This document shows, one piece after another, positions 16,451 to 24,309 of a DNA stretch of 42,223 nt; position 1 is the stretch's first letter; each line of letters opens with the position of its first letter. Source of the stretch: an uncultured Christensenella sp. (lineage in GTDB: Bacteria; Bacillota; Clostridia; Christensenellales; UBA3700); the NCBI GenBank assembly GCA_910583735.1, contig CAJTXS010000012.1, forward strand, positions 1-42,223, written 5' to 3'. The notes beneath the pieces are model-generated. The model worked only from the letters and a program-made list of their open reading frames with translations. It was not told the origin of the DNA and did no database searches. The position numbers were made by a program, and so were the translations under genes.

Positions 16451-17611
16451 CTATTGATTATCGCTTATGCGATTGCCTCGCGCGCGCTCTTCGGCGCGCT
16501 TGCTGTCGAGCATAGCGGCATATCTGTCAACATCTGCCGGCACGTCCGTCTCCTCGCCCGTCCAAGACGAGAGATAGAGCGCATTGATGAGCGCAAGCGC
16601 GTTGATGCCCTCTATGCCCTCCGCTATGAGCGCGCGCTTATCGCCGGCTATGCGGCGAGTAAAGTCGCGCAAGATATTTATCTGCTGACCGTACAGTCCG
16701 TCGCGTATGAGATTAATAAGACCGTAACGTATCTTATATCTCTTATATTTCTTATCTGCGGAGTTGCCGTAATCGCGTCTCGAATTGCGATTGATCTCCT
16801 GTTCGCTAAGCCTGTTTATCACTACCGTCGCGCCGAATTTACCTGCCGTAATCCTGCCCTTATCGCCCGCAATCTCCAGCCTGTTGACTCCCGGGAACTC
16901 ATGCGCGGACATGGACAGCATGCAGTCGAAGCGAGCATATCTGAGCGTTGCGCTCACCTCGTTCTCCGTAGAGATGTCTCTGCCCACCGTACGACAGCTT
17001 GCTATAAGCGAGCTCGGCATGCCGAGTATCCACTGCAATATATCGAGTTGATGGACGCACTGATTAATGAGCGTGCCTCCGCCCTCTCCGTCGTACGATG
17101 CGCGCCATCCGCCCATATTATAGTAATGCTGCGTCCTATACCAATCGGTAACAGTTAGCTCGGCGCGTACTATGTTGCCTATCTTGCCGCTGTCTACTAT
17201 AGCCTTTAATTTACGATATATAGACGAAGAGCGCTGATTGTACATTATACCGAATACGATGTCGGGGTGCTCCGCCGCAACGCGATTGAGCTCCGCAGCC
17301 TCTTTGCACGTCACGGACACGGGCTTCTCCACCAATGCGTGTATACCCGCCGATATTGCTTCAAGCGCTATCTCTACATGCGCGTAATGCGGCGTTGCCA
17401 CGACCACGGCATCTATGCCGCCGCCTGCCAACAGCTCGCGGTAATCCTCGTATATGTTAACGCCCTTATATCTGCGCGCGCACCTGTCCCTTGCTGCCTC
17501 GTCGATGTCGCAGACAGCGACAAGCCTCGCCCCGCGCACTCTGCCTTTAGCGAGATTGTCCGCGTGCCTGCCACCCATTCTGCCTACGCCGATAACGGCA
17601 AATCTTACCAT
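16451..17611 (-). CDS. Gfo/Idh/MocA-family oxidoreductase (copy 2)
   Basis: 386 aa from ATG 17611, chosen because GGGAG precedes it and the Rossmann motif VIGVGRMGG (6-14) then lies at the N-terminus. A longer frame reaches 17647 but adds only 12 unrelated residues. EKP has catalytic K96. 'GGWRASYDGEGGGTLINQ' and 'VHQLDILQW' supply the substrate-side residues. It is paralogous to copy 1 but keeps the standard E in EKP, so the two copies may act on successive steps or opposite directions. It is the first gene of the second sugar unit, with its own promoter at 17669-17697. Confidence 0.9.
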   Translation of the reverse strand: MVRFAVIGVGRMGGRHADNLAKGRVRGARLVAVCDIDEAARDRCARRYKGVNIYEDYRELLAGGGIDAVVVATPHYAHVEIALEAISAGIHALVEKPVSVTCKEAAELNRVAAEHPDIVFGIMYNQRSSSIYRKLKAIVDSGKIGNIVRAELTVTDWYRTQHYYNMGGWRASYDGEGGGTLINQCVHQLDILQWILGMPSSLIASCRTVGRDISTENEVSATLRYARFDCMLSMSAHEFPGVNRLEIAGDKGRITAGKFGATVVINRLSEQEINRNSRRDYGNSADKKYKRYKIRYGLINLIRDGLYGQQINILRDFTRRIAGDKRALIAEGIEGINALALINALYLSSWTGEETDVPADVDRYAAMLDSKRAEERARGNRISDNQ

Positions 17612-17668
17612 ACTGCTCCCTACCGCATCAGTTTCACCCGCGTGCATATTCTACGCGCGCGTACTTAA

Positions 17669-17697
17669 ATTTTATCATAAAAGCGCGTATATTTCAA
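17669..17697 (-). promoter_or_regulatory. Promoter of the Gfo/Idh-isomerase-glycosidase-symporter unit
   Basis: Minus-strand TTGAAA (17692-17697), 17-bp spacer ending TGA (extended -10), TAAAAT (17669-17674), in a 103-bp gap. Arms AAGCGC (17681-17686) and GCGCTT (17701-17706) are centred on the -35 box and could be an operator. Confidence 0.7.
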
Positions 17698-17714
17698 TAT
17701 GCGCTTACGCGTTA

Positions 17715-18362
17715 TTATATAGCTCCCGATAATCCGACCTTTCTTGTCAGCGAGCGCACGGTATCGGGGATATTGGTTGTGATATTATACAAGTTCATTT
17801 CGCTGTACCTCACCGCATCGCGTCTTGTACTGATAGTAAACAGCGACACCTTTACGCCCTCGTATACGCACTCTTCCAAGAAGCTGTCGTCAACGAGCAA
17901 TTTATTGACGTTGATACCCGCAAAAACGGGGTTGTTGTAGCTCTCCAGCCTGCGCCTGATAGCCGCTGCATAGCCCGGTCTGTACGGAAGATTGTCAAGA
18001 CGATTGAAAAACGCCCTGCCGTGGGTAAGTTCCATTGCTTCCCTCTCGCATATAGAGCCTGTATATATTATCCTATCCTCAACGCCCGACTTGAGCGCAA
18101 GCGCCTCCACTCGACCGGCTATATTTGAGTTCTTGAGGTCGCAGTTGATCATAAGATTCCTGTCCTTGACCACCTCAAAAGCGTATGTTAGGGGCAACTT
18201 GCCGTACGAGCCGAATATACTCGGTCCGTGATCTAAATACAGATACTCGCCTCTGTGTCTTACGTCGACCTCGAGCGCGTCGCACATAAAATTGTCCGCG
18301 CTGGCAAAATATAACCTCGAGTTCCTGCCCGTGCCTAAAGCTCCGCCGTGTGCCGTTATCAT
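17715..18362 (-). CDS. GDPD-like glycerophosphodiester phosphodiesterase domain protein
   Basis: 215 aa, close to the minimal size of the TIM-barrel GDPD family, which hydrolyses glycerol-phosphodiesters. H5 in 'AHGG' and H45 in 'DHGPS' match the two catalytic His. E31 and D33 in 'LEVDV' match the metal ligands. 'NCDLKN' gives a third acid. The closing 'LFTISTRRDAVRYS' and 'YNITTNIPD' fit the usual GDPD ending. HGG replaces the usual HRG and the PENT motif is absent, so activity may differ. The start overlaps the PHP gene by 4 bases (ATGA). It sits last in the glucuronate unit, which is unusual. The substrate might be a glycerol-phosphate-decorated sugar. Confidence 0.8.
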   Translation of the reverse strand: MITAHGGALGTGRNSRLYFASADNFMCDALEVDVRHRGEYLYLDHGPSIFGSYGKLPLTYAFEVVKDRNLMINCDLKNSNIAGRVEALALKSGVEDRIIYTGSICEREAMELTHGRAFFNRLDNLPYRPGYAAAIRRRLESYNNPVFAGINVNKLLVDDSFLEECVYEGVKVSLFTISTRRDAVRYSEMNLYNITTNIPDTVRSLTRKVGLSGAI

Positions 18363-19315
18363 ACTCTATCTCCCTTAACATATATAGGACTGCTTATCAA
18401 TACTTCGCCTAAGCAGCCGTCCGCGCTGCCTACGACGCTTATTCCGAACGCATTATTAGCTACATACTCCGCTTCCGCTACGCCGCAGCGCATCTCGCTC
18501 GATACCCTCTCGCCCGTCACGAAATCCGTTACATAAAGCGTATATCCCTCGGCGGCTCCGACTTCGCAGTCGATTAGTTTCAACTTTACCTTGCCTACTG
18601 CGCCCTTAGGCGCCTCGTCGCCCATGATATACTCCTTGCCGTCCGTTATGAACGCTATATCGGCGCCGCCTATCAGAGATATTAATGTCCTTCCTGCTCT
18701 TACAGCGGCTATGCAAGACGCCTCGTCTATCTCGCCCTCTATCGCAAGATACGTGGCTGCGTATCCCGTCGCATTATCGTCGGGCTTATGCCAATCGTAA
18801 CCGTAAAGCGCGGCTATCCTCTCTCCTCTGCCGATAAGTCCGCGCCATCTCTTAAGAGAGCGGGCGCAATGCTTGCTCGCGTGAGGATTGAGCCCCCAGT
18901 ACACTTCCATACCTGCGATATTATCCCAGCTGTCGGGAGCGTAATCGAAGTGACAACCCGCGCCTACGGGATATCCCCACCTATCGGGGTGCGCTATGTT
19001 GACCGCCGCGCCCTGCTCCGCCGCTCGGCGCACGCACTCGTCAAACGTGCCTATGCTTACCTCGCGCCAGTCGATATCCGTCGTGCCGAGCACAGTTATA
19101 TGCCCGTAGAAGGTGGTCCACTCGATGCCGCACACGGGCGTTATCCCCGCCTTGGCAACGGTAGCTACAAAAGACTCTGTCGCTGACAGCGTATTGTGGT
19201 CGGTAAGCGCTATGGCGCTGTACCCTCTGCGTAAAGCTCTGTCTGCAAGCATATCTACGCTCATACTGCCGTCGCTGTGCATCGTATGGCAATGCAACTC
19301 GCACTTATGCCACAT
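18359..19315 (-). CDS. PHP-domain metal-dependent phosphoesterase
   Basis: 318 aa from ATG 19315, which overlaps the stop of the preceding gene (TGATG). An upstream extension of the frame is not needed. Metal-binding PHP motifs are 'LHCHTMHSD' (H8, H10, D15), 'LTDHN' (D39, H40), 'GIEW' (E65), 'YGHITVL' (H72) and 'NIAHPDRWG', with 'YGYDWHKPDD' as the late motif. The C-terminal 100 residues form a beta-rich domain. Members act as phosphatases or phosphodiesterases on nucleotides or sugars. With its N-side partner (19315-19758) it looks like a split version of the CehA/McbA-like two-domain proteins. Co-transcription with a GDPD-type gene points to phosphodiester breakdown. Confidence 0.85.
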   Translation of the reverse strand: MWHKCELHCHTMHSDGSMSVDMLADRALRRGYSAIALTDHNTLSATESFVATVAKAGITPVCGIEWTTFYGHITVLGTTDIDWREVSIGTFDECVRRAAEQGAAVNIAHPDRWGYPVGAGCHFDYAPDSWDNIAGMEVYWGLNPHASKHCARSLKRWRGLIGRGERIAALYGYDWHKPDDNATGYAATYLAIEGEIDEASCIAAVRAGRTLISLIGGADIAFITDGKEYIMGDEAPKGAVGKVKLKLIDCEVGAAEGYTLYVTDFVTGERVSSEMRCGVAEAEYVANNAFGISVVGSADGCLGEVLISSPIYVKGDRV

Positions 19316-19758
19316 CACTGTATTGCCTCCGCCGTTATGTCCACATCGAGAGATGGCGTAACTATTGCGTTGACACTTACGGTAAGCACATAGCTCCCCC
19401 TGCACGGTATAAAGTCGATAAAACCCGCGCTTGAGCTCTCGCCTATCTCTATCTCCTGTCTATAATCGTGTCTGTGAGACGTGCCCAACCAGCCGCGAGG
19501 AGAGTCGATACTGAACGACAGATGATTGGCAAGCGGTATATGCTTTATTGCTTCGTCGTCCGACGGCTCGCTGCCCGTCTGCGCGCATATGCACTGCTTG
19601 ATAATCCTTAAGCAACGCGAGGGGTTTTCCTCGTACTTAGGAGAATATCGGATAGCGATTACCAGTTTCTTCACGCCCGAAGGCACGCTTATCTTGACAG
19701 GTATATGCCTGTAGTTGTCGTCCTCTGTCAAATGTATCTTTCGTTTAGCAAGTAACAT
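19315..19758 (-). CDS. Beta-sandwich partner of the PHP protein, 147 aa
   Basis: The pattern 'YRHIPVKISVPSGVKKLVIAIRYSP', the 'SIDSPRGWLGTSHRHDY' segment and 'FIPCRGSYVLTVSVN' recall the domain that normally precedes PHP domains within one polypeptide in secreted or cytosolic CehA-like proteins (recalled, not searched). Here it is a separate gene whose TGA overlaps the PHP ATG by one base. No signal peptide is visible. It lies 4 bases downstream of the third Gfo/Idh gene and has a weak ribosome site, so its translation is likely coupled. It probably forms a complex with the PHP protein; a carbohydrate-binding role is speculative. Confidence 0.75.
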   Translation of the reverse strand: MLLAKRKIHLTEDDNYRHIPVKISVPSGVKKLVIAIRYSPKYEENPSRCLRIIKQCICAQTGSEPSDDEAIKHIPLANHLSFSIDSPRGWLGTSHRHDYRQEIEIGESSSAGFIDFIPCRGSYVLTVSVNAIVTPSLDVDITAEAIQ

Positions 19759-19762
19759 AAAT

Positions 19763-21046
19763 TCACTTAACTATATCGGGTATCTCCGACATATCCACTT
19801 TTCTGCCGCCTTGCATACGCGACAGCTCGGCAGCGGCTATTACTCTGTGACTTTCGATAGTATCGCTTATCCAAGTATACTGTCCGTTGTCATCGCCTTG
19901 TAGCATAGAGAGCGCCGCCTTGATTATCCCTTCGTCTCCGCCGTAATGTCCTTTGATAACGGGGATTACGTTGACTATTATCCGCTTTTCCTTCTTGTCG
20001 AATAGTTTCAATCTGATGACGCTGCCCCTGTCGTCCGCGACGAGTTCGCCCTTAGTGCCGCGTATCTCGGTATGGCGATAGTCGCTTTCGTTGAATGCGT
20101 TGACGGTCATTACGACCTTAATGCCGCTCTCCGTCTCCATCTGTACCGTCTGATTGTCGACGACATCGTTGTCGCACTTGAATACGCATCTCGACCACAG
20201 CTTGCCCCTGGGATCGCTCCTCAATGCGGCTATGATATCCTTCTTCTTGCCCGAAGTGCAGAAAGCATAAGTGCCCCACTTGAATTTATGCCTGCCTATG
20301 AAAGGTCCTAAGCCGCGACCTACGTATTGATAACGACAGTCGTAAATACACTTACTATTATGCGGACAGTCGAAACAGTTATCCGCAGCGCCTACAGGCG
20401 CGTTATCCGCGTTGAAATATGTAAGTCCGCCTATGCTCGACACGCTCTTGAACTTGGAATCGCAAAACCAATATAACAAGTCGGCGTCGTGGCAGCACTT
20501 GGCAAGCAGCATGGGAGACGTCTCATCCTCCCGCCGCCAGTTGCCGCGGACATAGCTGTGGGCAAAGTGCCAGTATGCGATATTCTCGTCGTGCTTGATG
20601 AGCTTAATATCGCCGAGTACGCCTTCTTTTATAATAGAATGAACGTATCTGTAATAATTGGCATAGCGCAATACGTGACACACGAGGACCTTGAGCCCCT
20701 TCTCCCTCGCCAGCCTTTCTATCTCGAGGCACTCCTTGATATCGGGCGATACGGGCTTCTCGAGCAGCAGATGATAGCCTAAGCCGAGCGCCTTAATCGC
20801 ATGGGCGTAATGGTCCCTGTCTTGAGTAGCTATAACCATGAGGTCCGCCACCTTACCTTGCGCGAAAAATGCGTCTTCGTCAGTAAAGCAACTCTCGCAC
20901 GGAACGCCCCAAGCCGATTTTACTTTATCGATTTTACTTTGGAACTTGTCGCAAACGGAAACTATGCGCACACCCTTGCTCTTAGCAAGATGTCCGCCGT
21001 AATTTTTTCCTCTCGAGCCTAAGCCGAGGACCGCAACTTTAATCAT
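19763..21046 (-). CDS. Gfo/Idh/MocA-family oxidoreductase (copy 3, Cys-rich insert)
   Basis: 427 aa with Rossmann motif LGLGSRG (7-13), 'LLEKPVSP' carrying the catalytic Lys near 96, and 'CCHDADLLYW' as the catalytic His segment. It is more distant from copies 1 and 2. An insertion near 220-240 has five Cys ('CFDCPHNSKCIYDC' with a neighbour), which looks like a metal site and is known in some subfamilies. GAGGG precedes the ATG. It lies between the mannonate SDR and the PHP pair, in the hexuronate unit. It may oxidise a hexuronate- or polyol-type substrate that feeds the pathway. Confidence 0.9.
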   Translation of the reverse strand: MIKVAVLGLGSRGKNYGGHLAKSKGVRIVSVCDKFQSKIDKVKSAWGVPCESCFTDEDAFFAQGKVADLMVIATQDRDHYAHAIKALGLGYHLLLEKPVSPDIKECLEIERLAREKGLKVLVCHVLRYANYYRYVHSIIKEGVLGDIKLIKHDENIAYWHFAHSYVRGNWRREDETSPMLLAKCCHDADLLYWFCDSKFKSVSSIGGLTYFNADNAPVGAADNCFDCPHNSKCIYDCRYQYVGRGLGPFIGRHKFKWGTYAFCTSGKKKDIIAALRSDPRGKLWSRCVFKCDNDVVDNQTVQMETESGIKVVMTVNAFNESDYRHTEIRGTKGELVADDRGSVIRLKLFDKKEKRIIVNVIPVIKGHYGGDEGIIKAALSMLQGDDNGQYTWISDTIESHRVIAAAELSRMQGGRKVDMSEIPDIVK

Positions 21047-21083
21047 AATTTCCCTCTTTATCCCCTACCGATTTAATCTGTCG

Positions 21084-21905
21084 TCATACTCCCGAATATG
21101 CCGAAAAGCCTCCGTCTATCGGTATCACCACTCCCGTTACAAAACTTGCCGCCTCATTATCGGTAAGATAGAACAGCGTGCCGAGTATCTCCTCCGCTCT
21201 ACCGAATCTGCCCATAGGAGTGCCCGCAAGTATCTTCTTGCTCCTGTCCGTGGGATTGCCCTGCTCGTCGAAGAGCAACGCCTTGTTCTGATTGGTGACG
21301 AAGAAGCCGGGCGCTATCGCGTTGACCCTTATACCGCTCTTGGCAAAGTACACCGCAAGCCACTGCGTAAAGTTGGACACGGCAGCCTTAGCTCCGCTGT
21401 AAGCGGGTATCCTCGTAAGCGGTCTGAAGGCATTCATGGAACTGATATTGATTATATTGCCGTCTCTGCCTATCATGTCGGGCGCAAACACCTGAGTAGT
21501 GAGCAGGGTGGCAAGGAAATTGAGCCTGAATACGAAATCTATGCCGTCCGCCTCGAGATCGAAAAATGTCTTTACGCCCTCTATATCGCTTCCGTCGCCG
21601 TAAAAGTCGTGCGACGCCGTGCCCTTTGGATTGTTACCGCCCGCTCCGTTGACGAGCAAATCGCACTTGCCGAGGTCGGAGACTATGGCTCTGCGGGCTG
21701 CGATAAGGTCGTCCTTATTCAGGCAGTTAACCGCGTACGCCCTGGCAATGCCGCCGCTGCTTACTATCTTATCCGCCACAGCCTGCGCCGCATCCTTATT
21801 GATATCCAATACGGCTACCTTGGCGCCCTTCTCCGCATAAGCGCGCGCTATTACGCTGCAAAGCACGCCGCCAGCGCCCGTAATTACAACAACTTTGTCC
21901 TTCAT
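21084..21905 (-). CDS. SDR oxidoreductase, D-mannonate oxidoreductase (fructuronate reductase) type
   Basis: 273 aa, classical short-chain dehydrogenase. TGAGGVLCS (9-17) binds the cofactor and NGAGG (86-90) is the NNAG-like motif. Catalytic S155/S156, Y169 and K173 lie in 'ISSMNAF' and 'YSGAK'. The segments 'NNPKGT', 'SSMNAFRPLTRIPAYSG' and 'IRVNAIAPGFF' are typical of the YjmF/UxuB-like SDRs that interconvert fructuronate and mannonate. Direct placement beside uxuA and uxaC supports this step. AAGGAG precedes the ATG. It is not the long-chain UxuB of E. coli but the SDR replacement common in Firmicutes. Confidence 0.88.
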   Translation of the reverse strand: MKDKVVVITGAGGVLCSVIARAYAEKGAKVAVLDINKDAAQAVADKIVSSGGIARAYAVNCLNKDDLIAARRAIVSDLGKCDLLVNGAGGNNPKGTASHDFYGDGSDIEGVKTFFDLEADGIDFVFRLNFLATLLTTQVFAPDMIGRDGNIINISSMNAFRPLTRIPAYSGAKAAVSNFTQWLAVYFAKSGIRVNAIAPGFFVTNQNKALLFDEQGNPTDRSKKILAGTPMGRFGRAEEILGTLFYLTDNEAASFVTGVVIPIDGGFSAYSGV

Positions 21906-21907
21906 AA

Positions 21908-22957
21908 TTATCTCCTTACCTCGCTCTCTTTAACTATCGCTTCCGCTATTCCGTCAAGATACATTGCCCCGAGCGCGCGGTCGTACAGTCCGTAGCCCGC
22001 TCTGCCTTTCTCGCCCCATATCATCCTGCCGTGGTCGGGACGCACATAGCCGTCGAAGCCCGTATCTATCAACGCCTTGATTATCTCATACATATCCAGC
22101 GAACCCTCGCTACTGCGGTGTCCGCTCTCCTCGAAGCACTTCTCGCCCGTTATCTTAATGTTGCGCAGGTGCACGAAGGGTATCCTGCCCTTAAACGTAC
22201 GCGCCATATCCGCCAAATCGTTGTCGGGATTTACCCCCAAAGAACCCGTACACAGCGTTATTCCGTTGGCAGGACTGTCCACGATTGCAAGCATGCGCGC
22301 GATATTGTCCTTGCAAGTAATTATGCGCGGCAGTCCGAATATCCCCCAGGGCGGGTCGTCGGGATGAATCGCCATCTTGACGCCCGACTGCTCGGCTACG
22401 GGTATGACTTCCTTAAGAAAAACGGCGAGATTGTCCCACAGCTTTTCCTCGTCGATATCGGCATATCTTGCAAGTAAATCCTTGAGTCCGTCGTTGTCGT
22501 AGCTGGCATCCCAACCGGGCAGACTGAGCGAACTGGTAAGAGGATTCATAGACAAGACAGTGGCATGGTCGTAGGCAAGCGCGTTGGAACCGTCGGAAAG
22601 ACCTCTGTCCAGCTCGCTCCTAAGCCAGTCGAATACGGGCATAAAGTTGTAGCATATACATTTGACGCCAGCCTCGCCGAGCCTTCTTACATTCTCTTTA
22701 TAATTATCGATAAGGCGCGGCGCGTCCGCTCCGCCCAGCTTAATCTCCTCGTGCACGGGCACGCTCTCTACCACCTCGAACTCGAGCCCCGCGGCATTGA
22801 TATCCGCCTTAAGCTTGGCTATACTCTCATTGCTCCACACCTCGCCTACAGGCGTGTCGTATATAGCCGATACGACGCCCTTTACGCACGGTATCTGCCT
22901 GATGTCGCCGAGCGTAACCTTATCGCCCGAGCCGTACCATCTGAAAGTCATCTTCAT
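21908..22957 (-). CDS. uxuA: Mannonate dehydratase
   Basis: Converts D-mannonate to 2-keto-3-deoxygluconate (KDG). The 349 aa match UxuA. The start 'MTFRWYGSGD' is characteristic, and later come 'MAIHPDDPPW', 'LCTGSLGVNPDND', 'IPFVHLRNI' and 'YVRPDHGRM', which supply the Mn/Fe ligands and catalytic residues. The GGAGG site lies in the end of uxaC, about 9 bases before ATG 22957. Stop and start spacing on both sides is under 5 bases, so it is a core member of the operon. Confidence 0.95.
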   Translation of the reverse strand: MKMTFRWYGSGDKVTLGDIRQIPCVKGVVSAIYDTPVGEVWSNESIAKLKADINAAGLEFEVVESVPVHEEIKLGGADAPRLIDNYKENVRRLGEAGVKCICYNFMPVFDWLRSELDRGLSDGSNALAYDHATVLSMNPLTSSLSLPGWDASYDNDGLKDLLARYADIDEEKLWDNLAVFLKEVIPVAEQSGVKMAIHPDDPPWGIFGLPRIITCKDNIARMLAIVDSPANGITLCTGSLGVNPDNDLADMARTFKGRIPFVHLRNIKITGEKCFEESGHRSSEGSLDMYEIIKALIDTGFDGYVRPDHGRMIWGEKGRAGYGLYDRALGAMYLDGIAEAIVKESEVRR

Positions 22958-22961
22958 AGTC

Positions 22962-24305
22962 TCAATCCTCCGTCATCTCTTTTGCATTGCCGTAGCACAA
23001 AGCATATGCCGCCTTGAGCGCGTATTTATCTACTCCGTCGGGCGTCACCTTACTCAAAAACTCGCATACTATCCGTCTGTAATAGTCGTGACGGGTGTAG
23101 GACAGGAAACTGCGACTGTCTGTAAGCATACCCGCCAGCGACAGTATATGACCGAGCTCGGATATGCAGTTAAGCGTATCAGTCATGCCACGCTTGTGGT
23201 CGTTAAACCACCAACTTATTCCCAAGCTCACTCCTCTGAACGCTCCGCACAGCGTGGCAAGCGTGTAGTACATCGACGGATTGAGCGAATAAATCACCGT
23301 ACGCGGGAGCTTGCCCGCCGCACTTGCGGCATTGAGCAACACCCTTATTCGGGAGATATCTATGACGTCGCCCACGCAGTCGAAGCCGCTGTCCCTTCCG
23401 CACTCGCCCAGCATTACCGTATTGCTGTTGCGGGTGACCGCTAAGTGCAACTGCATAACTATGCCCCTATCGGCATACTCCTTAGCAAGCATCGCATATA
23501 GATAGCCGCGCAGTCCTTCGCTGTCCGAGCAATCGAGCTTCTCTCCGCCCATAAGGCGCGAGAAGGCGCGTCCGGCATCGCTTGCCTCATAAATTGCCGA
23601 CGGAAAACCCTCTACGCCGACATCGCTGAATTTGCATCCGTAAGATACGAAGTAATCCAATCTCGACCTTATAGCGCGCTCCAAGTCGGAGAGCGAGCGT
23701 ATATTTATGCCCGCGACTGCTCTCAGCTTATCGATATATTCGATATAGTCTGCCGCATCCGTATTGACCAAATTGTCCGTCCTAAAGGAAGGGCAAACCT
23801 TGACGCCATATCCCTCGCGTCTTAACAATCCGTGATACTCGAGCGTATCCGTAGGGTCGTCGGTAGTGGCTATATATTCCACTCCCGCATCCGCTATAAC
23901 GCTGCGAGGGCTCATGCGGTTGTCCTTAATATAGGCGTTGCACTTGTCCCATATCTCGTCCGAGTTGTCGGGGATAAGCGGAGTATCTACGCGGAAAAAC
24001 CGCTTAAGCTCCAGTCTCGCCCAGTCGTATATAGGATTGCCGAACGCGGTAGAAAGCGCATCCAAAAATTTATCAAACTTTTCTTTGTACGATGCGTCGC
24101 CTGTAATATACTTCTCTTCTATGCCCGCCTGACGCATAAGACGCCACTTGTAATGATCGCCCGCAAGCCACATCTGCCCTATATTGTCAAATGGCTTATC
24201 CTCATAAATCTCCTTGGGAGACAGATGGCAATGATAATCTATGATAGGCAAGTCCTTGACGCTGTCATACAGGCGCATCGCCTTGTCGGATGTAAGTATA
24301 GGCAT
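22962..24305 (-). CDS. uxaC: Glucuronate isomerase
   Basis: Isomerises D-glucuronate to D-fructuronate (and can act on galacturonate). It has 447 aa from ATG 24305, selected because GAGGTAAC precedes it; the frame extends 8 residues further without support. Motifs are 'IIDYHCHLSP' (H25, H27), 'YIATTDDPTD', 'WWFNDHKRGM' and 'FLSYTRHDYYRR'. All residues expected of the amidohydrolase-related UxaC family appear in place. No tagaturonate reductase or altronate dehydratase is nearby, so the glucuronate branch is the one encoded. Confidence 0.95.
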   Translation of the reverse strand: MPILTSDKAMRLYDSVKDLPIIDYHCHLSPKEIYEDKPFDNIGQMWLAGDHYKWRLMRQAGIEEKYITGDASYKEKFDKFLDALSTAFGNPIYDWARLELKRFFRVDTPLIPDNSDEIWDKCNAYIKDNRMSPRSVIADAGVEYIATTDDPTDTLEYHGLLRREGYGVKVCPSFRTDNLVNTDAADYIEYIDKLRAVAGINIRSLSDLERAIRSRLDYFVSYGCKFSDVGVEGFPSAIYEASDAGRAFSRLMGGEKLDCSDSEGLRGYLYAMLAKEYADRGIVMQLHLAVTRNSNTVMLGECGRDSGFDCVGDVIDISRIRVLLNAASAAGKLPRTVIYSLNPSMYYTLATLCGAFRGVSLGISWWFNDHKRGMTDTLNCISELGHILSLAGMLTDSRSFLSYTRHDYYRRIVCEFLSKVTPDGVDKYALKAAYALCYGNAKEMTED

Positions 24306-24309
24306 AATG

